NCBI GenBank assembly: GCA_036258175.1
Contig: DATAEE010000345.1
Location: 30,544 to 94,543 of the forward strand
Length of the DNA: 64,000 bases
Direction: 5' to 3'
From: DATAEE01 sp036258175
GTDB lineage: Bacteria; Acidobacteriota; Vicinamibacteria; Vicinamibacterales; 2-12-FULL-66-21
This document shows positions 27,040-36,220 of the stretch, piece after piece. The position numbers and the translations under genes were made by a program. Each line of letters starts with the position of its first letter. Position 1 is the stretch's first letter. The notes below the pieces were generated by a model, which ran no database searches, was not told the DNA's origin, and was given only the letters and a program-made list of their open reading frames with translations.

Positions 27040-29472
27040 CTATGCTTCCGCGGCCGCCAGCTCCTCGGAGCGGACGTAATCGCAGCCGCCGTCCTTGTTA
27101 TTGCAGACCAGCTGACGGCCGTGTCGCTTGGTGATCTTCTCGACGAGGAACGCCGCGCCACATTGCGGGCACTTCTCCGCTACAGGCTTATTCCACAGCG
27201 TGAACTCGCAGTCGGGGTAGTTTGCGCAGCCGTAGAACACCCGCCCGCGCCGTGATTTCTTCTCGACGATGTCGCCGCCGTCAACCGGACAGGCGACACC
27301 TGTGGACTTCTGTTTGACGTACCGGCAGCCGGGATAGGTCGTGCAGGCCGTGAACTCCCCGTAGCGGCCATGCTTGATGACGAGGTTCGACCCGCACTTC
27401 GGGCACTTCTCGTCCAGGATCTGGTCCGGTTTCGCCGCGGTCAGTCCCTGTTTCGTCGAGATCAGTTTCCGGGTTGTCTTGCATTCGGGATACCCCGAGC
27501 ACGCGAGAAACTGTCCGAACCGGCCGCGCTTCACCACCATCGGCCGTCCGCAATTCTCGCAGCTTTCGTCGAGGTCCTCGGCGGGCTGCTCGTCCGGCTC
27601 GAGTTCGCGCGTGTTCTCGCACTTGGGATAGGCCGAGCAGGCGATGAACAGGCCAAACTTCCCCGCCTTGATGACCATCGGCGAGCCGCACTTGTCACAG
27701 ACGAGATCGGTCGCCTTGCCGACGACCTTGAGGTCGGGCATGACCTTCTTCGCGCCCTTCAGGTCCTTTTCGAACTTCTTGTAGAAGTCCTTGAGCAGCG
27801 AAACGTAGTCGAACTCGCCCTGTTCGATCTTGTCCAGCTCGTCTTCCAACTCTCGCGTGTACCCGACGTCGAGAATGTCGTCGAAGCTGGGACTGAGCAG
27901 CTCCTCGACAAGGATGACGCCGAGCTTGGTCGGCTTGAAGCGTCCTTCAATCTTGTTCACGTACTCGCGAGACTGCAGGACGGTGATGATCTGCGCGTAT
28001 GTGCTCGGCCGGCCGATCCCGTTTTCTTCTAGCGCCTTCACGAGCGTCCCTTCGCTATATCGCGCCGGCGGTTGCGTGAACTTCTGCTCGGGCTTGATCT
28101 CGCGAAGTTCGAGCCGGTCACCTTCGGCGAGCGCCGGCAGAAGGCCCGCCGCCGCAGCGTCCTCATCGGCGTCGGTCTGGCCGGCCGGCGTTGCGTCCGT
28201 CGAGTCGGTCTGGTCTTTCTCCTGCTCGTAGACGCTCATCCAGCCCGGGAACTTCGGAACGGAACCCTTGGCACGGAACAGGTAGTCGCCCGCCTCAATC
28301 TCAATCGTCGTTTCGTCGAAGACGGCGGGCGGCATCTGTGACGCGACGAAACGGTTCCAGATCAAACGGTAAAGCGAGTACTGGTCCGGCGTCAGGAACG
28401 GACGTACTTTTTCCGGCTCGTATTGCATCGATGTCGGCCGGATCGCTTCGTGCGCGTCCTGCGCGTCCGCCTTGGCGCGGAAGTAGTTCGGCTTCTCCGG
28501 CACGAAGTCCGGGCCGAATTGGCCGCCGATGTATTCGCGAACTTCACCGAGCGCCTGTTCGGACACACGGGTCGAGTCGGTCCGCATGTAAGTGATGAGG
28601 CCGACCGAATCCTCACCCGGCAATTCAACACCTTCGTACAACTGCTGGGCGATCAGCATCGTCTTCTTGACGGGGAAACGCGATGCCTGCTGCAGCTTGC
28701 TCGTAATGAACGGCGGCGCGGCGTTTTTCTTTCGCTCCTTCGTTGCGACCGACGAAACCGTCCACTCGGCTCCGCGCAGGTCGGCGAGCACTTGATCCGC
28801 TTCCGCGGAACTGCCGACCTTGATCCCGGCGCCATCCTTCTTTACCAGCTTGGCATCGAACTCGGGCGGAACGGCGCCCGCGAGCCGCGCGAAGATGTTC
28901 CAGTACTCTTCCGGCACGAAGCGTTCGATTTCGCGCTCGCGATCGACGACGAGCTTCAGCGCAACCGACTGCACGCGGCCCGCGCTGAGTCCCCGGCGCA
29001 CTTTGTCCCAGAGAAGCGGACTGATCTTGTAACCGACGAGACGATCGAGGACTCGCCGCGCCTGCTGGGCGTCGACCATCTTCATGTCGATGTCCAGCGG
29101 CTTCTTGATCGCTTCCAGAACTGCTTTTTTCGTGATCTCGTTGAACATCAGCCGGCGGATCTTCCGTCCACGCCCGCCCAGCTCCTCGGCAAGGTGCCAG
29201 CCGATGGCTTCCCCTTCGCGGTCCGGGTCGGTTGCGACGTAGATCTCGCTGGCCTCTTTGGCGGCGCTCTTCAGTTCGGCGATAACCTTCTTACGTGACG
29301 GAATGACCTCGTAGTCGGGCTCGAAGGCCTTCTCGATGTGGACCCCCAGCTTGCTCTTTGGGAGGTCCCTGATATGTCCCATCGAGGCGACGACCTTGAA
29401 ATCGCGCCCAAGGTACTTATTGATGGTCTTCGCCTTGGCGGGCGATTCGACCACGACCAACGCTTTTGGCAT
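27040..29472 (-). CDS. topA: DNA topoisomerase I
   Basis: 810 residues. The Toprim domain starts KALVVVESPAKAKTINKYLG and has YVATDPDREGEAIGWHL; the catalytic tyrosine is in SVGLITYMRTDSTRVS near residue 300. The C-terminal part carries five Cys4 zinc-ribbon repeats (from about 590), each of the CxxCG...GxFxACxxYPxC type. It relaxes negative supercoils. Position between dprA and trmFO is the common bacterial order. Confidence 0.97.
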   Translation of the reverse strand: MPKALVVVESPAKAKTINKYLGRDFKVVASMGHIRDLPKSKLGVHIEKAFEPDYEVIPSRKKVIAELKSAAKEASEIYVATDPDREGEAIGWHLAEELGGRGRKIRRLMFNEITKKAVLEAIKKPLDIDMKMVDAQQARRVLDRLVGYKISPLLWDKVRRGLSAGRVQSVALKLVVDREREIERFVPEEYWNIFARLAGAVPPEFDAKLVKKDGAGIKVGSSAEADQVLADLRGAEWTVSSVATKERKKNAAPPFITSKLQQASRFPVKKTMLIAQQLYEGVELPGEDSVGLITYMRTDSTRVSEQALGEVREYIGGQFGPDFVPEKPNYFRAKADAQDAHEAIRPTSMQYEPEKVRPFLTPDQYSLYRLIWNRFVASQMPPAVFDETTIEIEAGDYLFRAKGSVPKFPGWMSVYEQEKDQTDSTDATPAGQTDADEDAAAAGLLPALAEGDRLELREIKPEQKFTQPPARYSEGTLVKALEENGIGRPSTYAQIITVLQSREYVNKIEGRFKPTKLGVILVEELLSPSFDDILDVGYTRELEDELDKIEQGEFDYVSLLKDFYKKFEKDLKGAKKVMPDLKVVGKATDLVCDKCGSPMVIKAGKFGLFIACSAYPKCENTRELEPDEQPAEDLDESCENCGRPMVVKRGRFGQFLACSGYPECKTTRKLISTKQGLTAAKPDQILDEKCPKCGSNLVIKHGRYGEFTACTTYPGCRYVKQKSTGVACPVDGGDIVEKKSRRGRVFYGCANYPDCEFTLWNKPVAEKCPQCGAAFLVEKITKRHGRQLVCNNKDGGCDYVRSEELAAAEA

Positions 29473-29486
29473 ACTTTGAACCTACG

Positions 29487-30596
29487 TTAGCACCCTTTCG
29501 AAACCCTCAAGAAACGGCCGGCGTCGCGCCGGGCCACTTTGCCCTCCAGTTCCAGCTCCAGGAGCCTGGGGAGCAGAACGGCGGCACCGAGGCCGGTCAG
29601 GGCCTCCAAGTCCTCGACGGCGTAGTCCTCGCCAGCCTGCATGAGTGACAGCAAAGGCTCATATTTCAATAACTTACAGGCATCGTCAGCTGCGGACGAG
29701 GCGGACACCCCGAGTTCCTCCAGAATATCGTCCACTCCCTCCACCAGCTTTGCCCCGTCCCTGAGAAGGGCGTGCGACCCCCGATTGCGGGAGGACAGGA
29801 CGTTCCCGGGTACAGCCATCACGTCCCTTCCCTGCTCGAGCGCCATCCGGGCCGTAATGAGCGACCCGCTTTTCTCTGACGCTTCGACCACTACGACGCC
29901 GACCGACAGGCCACTGATAATCCGGTTGCGCAACGGAAAGTGCTCCGGCAGCGGACGCGCGCCAGGCTCGAACTCACTGATGACCGTCCCGTTCCGGGCG
30001 ATCGCGTCCGCGAGCTCCCCATGCTCCGAGGGATACACGACGTCGGCGCCGGTCCCCAAAACCGCGATGGTTGTGCCGCCACCCGCCAGCGCACCCCGGT
30101 GCGCGGCGCCGTCAACACCCCGGGCCATGCCACTCACGACGACAACGCCGCGCCTCGCGAGTCCTTCGCCGAGCTGTTCCGCCACCTCGCAGGCGTAACT
30201 TGACGCCGAGCGCGCGCCAACCAGCGCTATCGCGAGACCCGCTAGACGCGACGCATCTCCCCGATACCAGATCACCGGCGGCGGATCGTGGATACAGGCC
30301 AACCGTGCCGGATACTCCGGGTCGCCCCAGACCATCGAAGACAGGCCGGCGCGCTTTCCACGGTCAATCGCTGTCAAAGCGTCCGGCCGTACCCTCGCCA
30401 GCTTCTCGCGAAGCGCCGAAGGATCCTGTCCCCAGACCACCCCGACCCGATGGAGCAATGTGTCCTCGCCATCGTGAAACGCCTCGCGAACAGCCGCCCC
30501 GAGCCGCGAGCGAAGTGGCGTCGCCCCCGAACCCGCCAGCAGGGACAGGCCCGTGATGAGCTCGAGGGCGTTCCAAGCCGCGCTGGATGGCGTCAC
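29487..30596 (-). CDS. dprA: DNA-processing protein DprA
   Basis: 369 residues. A small N-terminal HTH/SAM-like part precedes the Rossmann-like DprA core with ALVGARSASSYACEVAEQL, VVSGMARGVDGAAHRGAL and TIAVLGTGADVVYPSEH; EKSGSLITARMALEQGRDVMAVPG follows. The last ~65 residues form the winged-helix end. It loads RecA on incoming single-stranded DNA during transformation. A comF-like gene at 34921 is another competence-type gene nearby. Start is GTG at 30596. Confidence 0.94.
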   Translation of the reverse strand: MTPSSAAWNALELITGLSLLAGSGATPLRSRLGAAVREAFHDGEDTLLHRVGVVWGQDPSALREKLARVRPDALTAIDRGKRAGLSSMVWGDPEYPARLACIHDPPPVIWYRGDASRLAGLAIALVGARSASSYACEVAEQLGEGLARRGVVVVSGMARGVDGAAHRGALAGGGTTIAVLGTGADVVYPSEHGELADAIARNGTVISEFEPGARPLPEHFPLRNRIISGLSVGVVVVEASEKSGSLITARMALEQGRDVMAVPGNVLSSRNRGSHALLRDGAKLVEGVDDILEELGVSASSAADDACKLLKYEPLLSLMQAGEDYAVEDLEALTGLGAAVLLPRLLELELEGKVARRDAGRFLRVSKGC

Positions 30597-30802
30597 GGGG
30601 CACCCGGATCGGCAACCACCGTGCCGAGGCCCTTCGACTCATGGAATTCGGATCAAATGGACAGTTTCAGAACCGCAGAGGACGAATCACACGTAAGGAC
30701 TTACGGAAAACGCCACCCATCATCTATAAACACGGTGCAATTCCCGCCTGTTGCCGTGGTACATCCCTTGCTGGGCGTTTCTCCTTCCCCACCGGAATGC
30801 GC

Positions 30803-30832
30803 TTGCGCCCATTCCGGCGCGGTCGGTATAGT
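30803..30832 (+). promoter_or_regulatory. Sigma-70-like promoter for the TPR protein gene
   Basis: TTGCGC (30803-30808) and TATAGT (30827-30832), spacing 18, 14 bases before ATG 30847. The region 30597-30846 otherwise holds no gene and separates divergent dprA and the TPR gene. Confidence 0.5.
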
Positions 30833-30846
30833 GGGCGAAAGAAAAG

Positions 30847-31215
30847 ATGCCTTCCAAAGCGGTCCGCGGGGTCGCTGCAGCGTTTGCCGGGCTGATGCTC
30901 GCGACCGCCACGCCCGCCTTCGCCGATGCGCGGAAGGATGCGAAGTCCCAGGTCGAGTTCGGCATCGGCATGGCGCAGCGCGGCCTCTGGCGCGAAGCGA
31001 CATACCGGTGGCAACGGGCAGTCGAAATCGACCCCACCTACGCGGCGGCGTGGAACAACCTTGCAATCGCCCACGAGCACGAAGGCCGGTTCGAGGAGGC
31101 GCGCAAGGCGTACGAGAAAGCGGTGAGCCTCGATCCTGAGAATCTGCTCATCCGCCAGAATTTTGATCTCTTCAAGGAAATCAATGACCGCGCGAAAGGT
31201 CGTAACGATCGCTAG
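30847..31215 (+). CDS. Small exported TPR-repeat protein
   Basis: 122 residues. A signal peptide (about 1-26, ending TPAFA) is followed by two to three tetratricopeptide repeats: GIGMAQRGLWREATYRWQRA, then YAAAWNNLAIAHEHEGRFEEA and ARKAYEKAVSLDPEN. TPR modules mediate protein contacts, here in the periplasm. It overlaps the next lipoprotein gene by 32 bases, so the two probably work together in the envelope. Confidence 0.8.
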   Translation: MPSKAVRGVAAAFAGLMLATATPAFADARKDAKSQVEFGIGMAQRGLWREATYRWQRAVEIDPTYAAAWNNLAIAHEHEGRFEEARKAYEKAVSLDPENLLIRQNFDLFKEINDRAKGRNDR

Positions 31216-32053
31216 CCTCGGGCTGGCGCTCGTTGCGAGCGCCTGCACGAGCTTCTACGAAATCCCGGTCGAGACGCCGATTCAGGCGAAGCTCGATATC
31301 TCGGGTTTCAGCCGGGTGCTCGTCGTGGGCTTCATCGCAGGCGGCACGGAGGATGTCGACGCCAACCTCGAAACCGTGCGTCTCCTTCGCAGCCAGCTTC
31401 GGACCAAGTCAGAGCTCAAGGTCATCGAGGCGGACGTGCTGCCGCTCGCGGAGCTCGCGGGCGAACAGGGCGTTCAGCCATTGCCGGCCGTCGAGAAGAT
31501 GGACAAAGGGGACGGCGCGGCGAAGCCGGACGGATCTCCCAAGCCTGATAACCCGCCGAAAGCGGACGGCACGTCAAAAGCCGACGGTACCGCGCAGCTA
31601 CCTCCCGGAGACGACGCGAAGATCAGAAACGAAAAAGATCTGGAAGCGTACGAAAAGATTTTCGCGGACGTCAGCTTCTGGAAAAAGCTCGGCGAGGAAT
31701 ACCAGAACCCGCTCATCGTCACCGGGACGGTGCTGTTTACACCGCACAGCCGCGCGGCCTTCGTGCAGCGCGAGACGGAGTACTTCGACGCGCTCGGCCG
31801 GCGCCGCGTCGTGCCGGTGCGCCAGTACATGGAACGCAAGGGATTCATCCTGGTCCCGACCTTCGTGTTCATCGACGGTCGCACGGGGACGCGGCTGCAC
31901 CGCGAGAGCTATCGGAAAGAAGTGCTGTATCCGTCCTCCCAGAACACGCCCGCGCTGTCGTCGTACTTCGAGCTGATGGACCAGGTCATCCCCGAGTTCC
32001 TCGGGGCGTTGTCGACCACCAAGATCCGCGGCAGCCGCGTCCTGCTGAAATAG
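31184..32053 (+). CDS. Lipoprotein, partner of the TPR protein
   Basis: 289 residues. ATG 31184 gives a lipoprotein signal with lipobox VASAC (Cys21). Residues 100-140 are a Lys/Asp/Pro-rich low-complexity linker; the flanking parts are globular, with SGFSRVLVVGFIAGG before and LGEEYQNPLIVTGTVLFTPHS after the linker. The early 'VLVVGF' strand and later 'IVTGTV' strand recall the curli-assembly CsgG/TolB-N-like fold in lipoproteins, but this is only a resemblance. It starts inside the TPR gene. Confidence 0.65.
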   Translation: MTARKVVTIASLGLALVASACTSFYEIPVETPIQAKLDISGFSRVLVVGFIAGGTEDVDANLETVRLLRSQLRTKSELKVIEADVLPLAELAGEQGVQPLPAVEKMDKGDGAAKPDGSPKPDNPPKADGTSKADGTAQLPPGDDAKIRNEKDLEAYEKIFADVSFWKKLGEEYQNPLIVTGTVLFTPHSRAAFVQRETEYFDALGRRRVVPVRQYMERKGFILVPTFVFIDGRTGTRLHRESYRKEVLYPSSQNTPALSSYFELMDQVIPEFLGALSTTKIRGSRVLLK

Positions 32054-32059
32054 CCGAGC

Positions 32060-32134
32060 CTTTTCGGGCCCATTCTGGTCCAAGACCCGGGCCCTGTGAT
32101 AAAGTGGTGTGTTTCTAGTACAGGGAGTTTCGAC
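32060..32134 (+). promoter_or_regulatory. Leader region of the rplU operon
   Basis: GATAAA (32098-32103), preceded by TGT, could be a -10 box. Two GGGCCC palindromes at about 32066 and 32089 could pair and end transcription of the upstream lipoprotein gene. A GGGAG ribosome site at about 32122 supports the GTG start of rplU. Confidence 0.3.
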
Positions 32135-32452
32135 GTGTACGCCATTATTCAAAGCGGCGGTCGCCAGGTCAAAGTGGGTCCCGGAATGGTCGTCGCAGTC
32201 GACCGCGTCGCCGGCGTCTCCGCCGGCGATCAGGTGACCATCGATCAGGTCCTCCTCGTGAGCAAGGACGGCGGCGAGGTGTTCGCGGGCTCTCCGTTCG
32301 TCGCGAACGCGAAGGTTCTGGCTGTCGTCGACGGCGAAGTCCGCGGGCCGAAGATCCGGATCTTCAAGAAGAAGCGCCGCAAGGGCTTTCGGAAGACGAT
32401 GGGGCACCGCGCGACGATGACGCGGGTCCGCATTACAGACATCGTGGTGTAA
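32135..32452 (+). CDS. rplU: 50S ribosomal protein L21
   Basis: 105 residues, normal size. GTG 32135 begins VYAIIQSGGRQVKVGPGM, the canonical L21 start, and has GGGAG eight bases upstream; the frame opens earlier but without homology. The end has KKKRRKGFRKTMGHR and RVRITDIV, typical of the rRNA-binding C-terminus. It binds 23S rRNA. Followed two bases later by rpmA, as almost always. Confidence 0.96.
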   Translation: MYAIIQSGGRQVKVGPGMVVAVDRVAGVSAGDQVTIDQVLLVSKDGGEVFAGSPFVANAKVLAVVDGEVRGPKIRIFKKKRRKGFRKTMGHRATMTRVRITDIVV

Positions 32453-32454
32453 GC

Positions 32455-32715
32455 ATGGCTCATAAAAAAGGACAAGGCAGCTCCAGGAACGGCCGCGACA
32501 GCAACTCGCAGCGGCTCGGTGTGAAACGGTTCGACGGCAACATCGTCCCGGGCGGCTCGATCCTGGTCCGCCAGCGCGGACGACGGTTCCTGCCCGGCCT
32601 CAACGTCGGCCGCGGCAAGGACGACACGCTTTTCGCCAAGATCTCCGGCCGGGTGCGCTTCGAGAACCACGGCGCGCGTGGACGCAGGATCTCGGTGCTG
32701 CCCGTCGAACCGTAG
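32455..32715 (+). CDS. rpmA: 50S ribosomal protein L27
   Basis: 86 residues. It starts MAHKKGQGSSRNGRDSNSQR and contains LGVKRFDGNIVPGGSILVRQRG, the L27 signature. Its N-terminal tail reaches the peptidyl-transferase centre. No N-terminal cleavage extension is present, unlike in Firmicutes. Lies in the rplU-rpmA-obg order. Confidence 0.97.
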   Translation: MAHKKGQGSSRNGRDSNSQRLGVKRFDGNIVPGGSILVRQRGRRFLPGLNVGRGKDDTLFAKISGRVRFENHGARGRRISVLPVEP

Positions 32716-32776
32716 CCAGTTCTCAGTGCTCGTTCGGCGGGCCGCTCAGACCCGCGGAGAGCTCTGAGACCCCCCA

Positions 32777-33844
32777 GTGTTTGTAGACGAAGTCGAGATT
32801 CGCGTCACGGCCGGAAGCGGTGGCAACGGTTGTCTCAGCTTTCGGCGAGAGAAGTTCGTACCGCGCGGCGGGCCGAACGGCGGCAATGGCGGACGCGGCG
32901 GTTCCGTCTCCCTGGTCGCCAGCCCGCACCTCAATACGCTCGTCAACTTCCGTTTCCATCCTGAATTCCGCGCCGACCGCGGTGTCCATGGTGAAGGCTC
33001 GAACCGCACGGGCGCGGACGGCAAGGATCTCGCGCTCGAAGTTCCCGTGGGAACGGTCGTGTACGAACAAACGGCCGAGGGCCTCGCGAAACTCGCGGAT
33101 CTCACGGCGATCGGCCAGCGCGTTCTCGTTGCGCAAGGCGGCCGTGGAGGACGCGGCAACGCCGCCTTTACGTCGTCCACGAATCGTGCGCCGCGTCGCA
33201 CCGAGCCCGGTGCGGAGGGCGAAGACAAACAGCTGCGACTGCGGCTGAAGCTCGTGGCGGACGTGGGTCTCGTGGGCTTCCCCAACGCGGGCAAGTCCAC
33301 ACTCATCTCGCGCATCTCGGCGGCCCGACCGAAGATCGCCGACTATCCGTTCACCACGCTGACTCCCAACCTCGGCGTCGTGGGCCTCAGCGACGATCGC
33401 AGCTTCGTGGTCGCTGACGTTCCCGGCCTGATTGAAGGCGCGCACGTTGGGCACGGACTGGGTTACCAATTCCTGAGCCATCTCGAACGAACGAAGGTGC
33501 TGGTGCATGTCATCGACGTGTCCTCCGCGTCGGGCCGGGATCCGGTCGACGATTTCGATGTGATCGAGCGTGAGTTGACCCTCTTCAAGGGCCGACCGGA
33601 CGAACCGTCGGACGCGCGTGTGCTCTTCTCAGAAAAGCCGCGGCTTGCCGCCGCGAACAAGATCGACGCATTGGATGATCCGTCCCGGCTCTCCCGGCTT
33701 GCGGCGCATCTGAAAGAGCGAGGTGTTGCGCTCTACCCGATCTCCGCGGCCACCGGTGAGGGGATCCCGGCTCTGGTCGAAGCGATGTGGAGAGAGGTCA
33801 ACTCGAACATACGATCGAGCCCGGGGCAGACCGTCAATTCATGA
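32777..33844 (+). CDS. obg: Obg-family GTPase
   Basis: 355 residues. The glycine-rich Obg fold (1-158) has VTAGSGGNGCLSFRREKF and GGRGGRGNAAF; the G domain has G1 GFPNAGKST, switch PFTTLTPNLGVV, G3 DVPGLIEGAH and G4-like AANKIDAL. It acts in large-subunit assembly and stress control. The C-terminal OCT domain of some Obg proteins is absent; the protein ends soon after the G domain. Start GTG 32777 reads (M)FVDEVEIRV. Confidence 0.96.
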   Translation: MFVDEVEIRVTAGSGGNGCLSFRREKFVPRGGPNGGNGGRGGSVSLVASPHLNTLVNFRFHPEFRADRGVHGEGSNRTGADGKDLALEVPVGTVVYEQTAEGLAKLADLTAIGQRVLVAQGGRGGRGNAAFTSSTNRAPRRTEPGAEGEDKQLRLRLKLVADVGLVGFPNAGKSTLISRISAARPKIADYPFTTLTPNLGVVGLSDDRSFVVADVPGLIEGAHVGHGLGYQFLSHLERTKVLVHVIDVSSASGRDPVDDFDVIERELTLFKGRPDEPSDARVLFSEKPRLAAANKIDALDDPSRLSRLAAHLKERGVALYPISAATGEGIPALVEAMWREVNSNIRSSPGQTVNS

Positions 33845-34497
33845 CATCCGTGGCGCGCCTCGGCGTGCTCGGCGGCACGTTCGACCCCATACACGTGGGT
33901 CACGTGGCGGCCGCGGCCGCCGCCCGGCGCGCGCTCGCGCTGGATCGCATACTGCTGATGCCGACGCATGTCCCGCCTCATCGCGCCGTGCAGCCCCAGG
34001 CGTCCCCATTTCACCGGTTTACCATGACGGCCCTCGCGGCAGAGGCAGATCCCGCGTTTGCCGCATCGGACCTTGAATTGCAGGCGCCCGGCCCGACCTA
34101 TACCTCGACGACGCTCGCGAGGTTGGCGGGATCGGGGTATTCTCCCTTGCAGATCTTTTTCATCACCGGCGCCGACGCGTTTGCAGAGATCGAAACCTGG
34201 CGGGACTATCCGGCACTGCTCGACCGCGGGCATTTCGTGGTGATCTCGAGACCCGGCCGTGCTGTCGCGGCGCTTCGATCCGAATTGCCTGTCCTGGCCT
34301 CGAGAATGATCGACGCGGGAACGGTAGTCCCATCCGTGCCGTCGATTCTGCTCGTGGACGCTCCCACGCCCGACGTGTCCTCGACCGCCATTCGCCGGCG
34401 TGCGTGCGAGGGCGCTGGCCTTGACGGCCTCGTGCCTCCGGCGGTCGCCGCGCACATCCATCGTTACCGCCTCTATTCCGGCAGGTCAGTTGCATGA
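33841..34497 (+). CDS. nadD: Nicotinate-nucleotide adenylyltransferase
   Basis: 218 residues. The nucleotidyltransferase core has LGVLGGTFDPIHVGHV near the start and SSTAIRRRACEG near the end, corresponding to the (H/T)xGH and SxTxxR motifs. It adenylates nicotinate mononucleotide in NAD synthesis. ATG 33841 overlaps the obg stop (ATGA) and the stop overlaps rsfS in the same way. Confidence 0.95.
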   Translation: MTSVARLGVLGGTFDPIHVGHVAAAAAARRALALDRILLMPTHVPPHRAVQPQASPFHRFTMTALAAEADPAFAASDLELQAPGPTYTSTTLARLAGSGYSPLQIFFITGADAFAEIETWRDYPALLDRGHFVVISRPGRAVAALRSELPVLASRMIDAGTVVPSVPSILLVDAPTPDVSSTAIRRRACEGAGLDGLVPPAVAAHIHRYRLYSGRSVA

Positions 34498-34907
34498 AGA
34501 AAGCCGAACGGCGCCCGAGACTTCCCAAAGACGTTTCCGTCGCGATCGCTGCTGCTCAGGACAAGAAGGCCTCAGGGCTCGTCGTCTTGGATCTGCGACG
34601 CTCGTCGGCGTTCACTGACTATTTCCTGTTGTGCACCGGACAGAACCAGCGCCAGGTGAAAGCGATCGCGGATGCCGTGGAGGAGGCGCTCAAGCGGGCC
34701 AAGCTGCGGCCGGCGCACGTCGAAGGCTACGACCGCGCGGAGTGGGTGCTCCTCGACTACTTCACGTTCATCGTTCACATCTTCACGCCAACCACACGGG
34801 AGTTCTACGGCCTCGAACGCCTCTGGGGCCAGGCAGTCCGCATCGTCGTGGACGAGCCGGAAGGCGAGGCGACCGGGAAAGCGTCGGGTCCGGCCCGCCG
34901 GGCGTAG
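34494..34907 (+). CDS. rsfS: Ribosomal silencing factor RsfS
   Basis: 137 residues. The Oligomerisation domain (DUF143) shows KKASGLVVLDLRRSSAFTDY, LLCTGQNQRQVKAIADAVEE and EWVLLDYFTFIVHIF. It binds L14 on the large subunit and blocks joining under starvation. A 20-residue basic extension lies at the start. Tightly linked to nadD, as usual. Confidence 0.95.
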   Translation: MKKAERRPRLPKDVSVAIAAAQDKKASGLVVLDLRRSSAFTDYFLLCTGQNQRQVKAIADAVEEALKRAKLRPAHVEGYDRAEWVLLDYFTFIVHIFTPTTREFYGLERLWGQAVRIVVDEPEGEATGKASGPARRA

Positions 34908-34920
34908 AGCGCCCCGTCGC

Positions 34921-35661
34921 GTGTTGACCGCTCTCCGCGCGGCGGCCGACGGCCTCGTCGCCGTTCTTCTGGCTCCGCGATGCGCCGCATGCGATCGACC
35001 GCTCGAGCGCCCTACCAACGGGCCGGTCTGCGCATTCTGTTGGGAGGCGATTCTCCCAATCACGCCGCCGGTCTGCGACATCTGTGGTGATCCGTTGCCA
35101 ACCTGGCGCGAAGCCAGCATCGAGTCGGCACGCTGCGCGCGTTGCCGGCGCAGGCGCGTCGCGATCGATCGAGGGCGCGCCGTTGGGGTGTACGACGGTG
35201 CGCTCCGGCAGATCCTGCATGCATTCAAGTACGAAGGACGGCGGACTATCGCGGCGCCCGTTGCGCGCCTCATGGCGCAGGCGGGCCAGCAGCTCCTCGC
35301 GACAGCGGATGTCGTCGTACCCGTGCCGCTGCATCGCCGGCGGGAACGATCGCGCGGGTTCAACCAGGCGAGAGACCTCGCCCTTCAAGTCGGCTCCCCG
35401 GTCGCCGACATCCTGAGACGCACTCGCCCGACACCGAGCCAGACGGATCTTCCGGCCGCCCGGCGTCACGCGAACGTGCGCGGCGCCTTCGTCGTCGCGC
35501 CGCTCGGACGCGCCGCGATTGATGGACGCATTGTGGTGTTGATCGATGATGTCAGCACGACCGGTGCGACGCTGGAAGCGTGCGCGCGCGCGTTGAAAGA
35601 TGCCGGAGCGCGAGAGGTACGGGCACTTACCGCAGCCCGAGTTGTGACGCGACGACCGTAG
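34921..35661 (+). CDS. comF: ComF-family phosphoribosyltransferase-like protein
   Basis: 246 residues. The N-terminal half has four cysteine pairs (CAAC, CAFC, CDIC, CARC), matching the double zinc ribbon of ComF. The C-terminal half is a PRTase-type domain with RSRGFNQARDLA and the PRPP loop VVLIDDVSTTGATL. ComF proteins help import or handle single-stranded DNA in competent cells; a salvage role is possible. GTG 34921 is chosen, 13 bases after rsfS. Its last 35 bases overlap the convergent tmk gene. Confidence 0.88.
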   Translation: MLTALRAAADGLVAVLLAPRCAACDRPLERPTNGPVCAFCWEAILPITPPVCDICGDPLPTWREASIESARCARCRRRRVAIDRGRAVGVYDGALRQILHAFKYEGRRTIAAPVARLMAQAGQQLLATADVVVPVPLHRRRERSRGFNQARDLALQVGSPVADILRRTRPTPSQTDLPAARRHANVRGAFVVAPLGRAAIDGRIVVLIDDVSTTGATLEACARALKDAGAREVRALTAARVVTRRP

Positions 35662-36220
35662 CGATGTCCTCTGCGACAGCGTCCTTGGACCGCTCCCCGT
35701 CGATCCGGACCCAGTCGGGCGCCGCCGCCTGGCGGCGGTAGCTTTCGCGTACGCGCGCCAGCAGTGGGAGGTCGCGTTCGAAGCGGTCGCGGTCGGCCGC
35801 TTTTCTCCGGACGGCCGTCTCAGGCGCGATGTCGAGCCAGACGGTCAGGTGCGGGCGCGGAAGGAATTTCTGCGTCTCGGCGAGCCATTCAGAGTCGAGG
35901 TTCTGGGCCTCGCCGTACGCGATGCTCGATGCCATGTACCGGTCGCAGAGCAGTACCAGACCGCCTTCAAGCCAGCGCTCCATCTCGGGCTTCCGCTCGT
36001 AGCGATTGGCGATGAAGAGGAGCTGCATGACGTCCGGGCCGTAGTCGCGCTCGCCCTGCAGCGCCCGCGCGATTTCTTCGCCGATCGACGTCCCGTAATC
36101 GGGGAACGTGAGGAATCGCGCTTTGTGTCCCGACGCCTTCAGCGCATCGCGCAACGTCTGCGCCTGCGTTTCCTTCCCGCTCTGGTCCAGCCCTTCAAAG
36201 GCAATCAGCGCTCCGCTCAT
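35627..36220 (-). CDS. tmk: Thymidylate kinase
   Basis: 197 residues. P-loop FEGLDQSGKETQ lies at residues 8-19: the residue after GK is Glu rather than the usual Ser/Thr. The DR(Y/F) motif is LLCDRYMASSIAYGEAQ and the substrate region has LTVWLDIAPETA. It phosphorylates dTMP. ATG 36220 overlaps the lysA stop (ATGA); the frame is open further, without homology. The P-loop change probably still permits activity, as some dTMP kinases show it (recalled, not checked). Confidence 0.88.
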   Translation of the reverse strand: MSGALIAFEGLDQSGKETQAQTLRDALKASGHKARFLTFPDYGTSIGEEIARALQGERDYGPDVMQLLFIANRYERKPEMERWLEGGLVLLCDRYMASSIAYGEAQNLDSEWLAETQKFLPRPHLTVWLDIAPETAVRRKAADRDRFERDLPLLARVRESYRRQAAAPDWVRIDGERSKDAVAEDIATVVASQLGLR

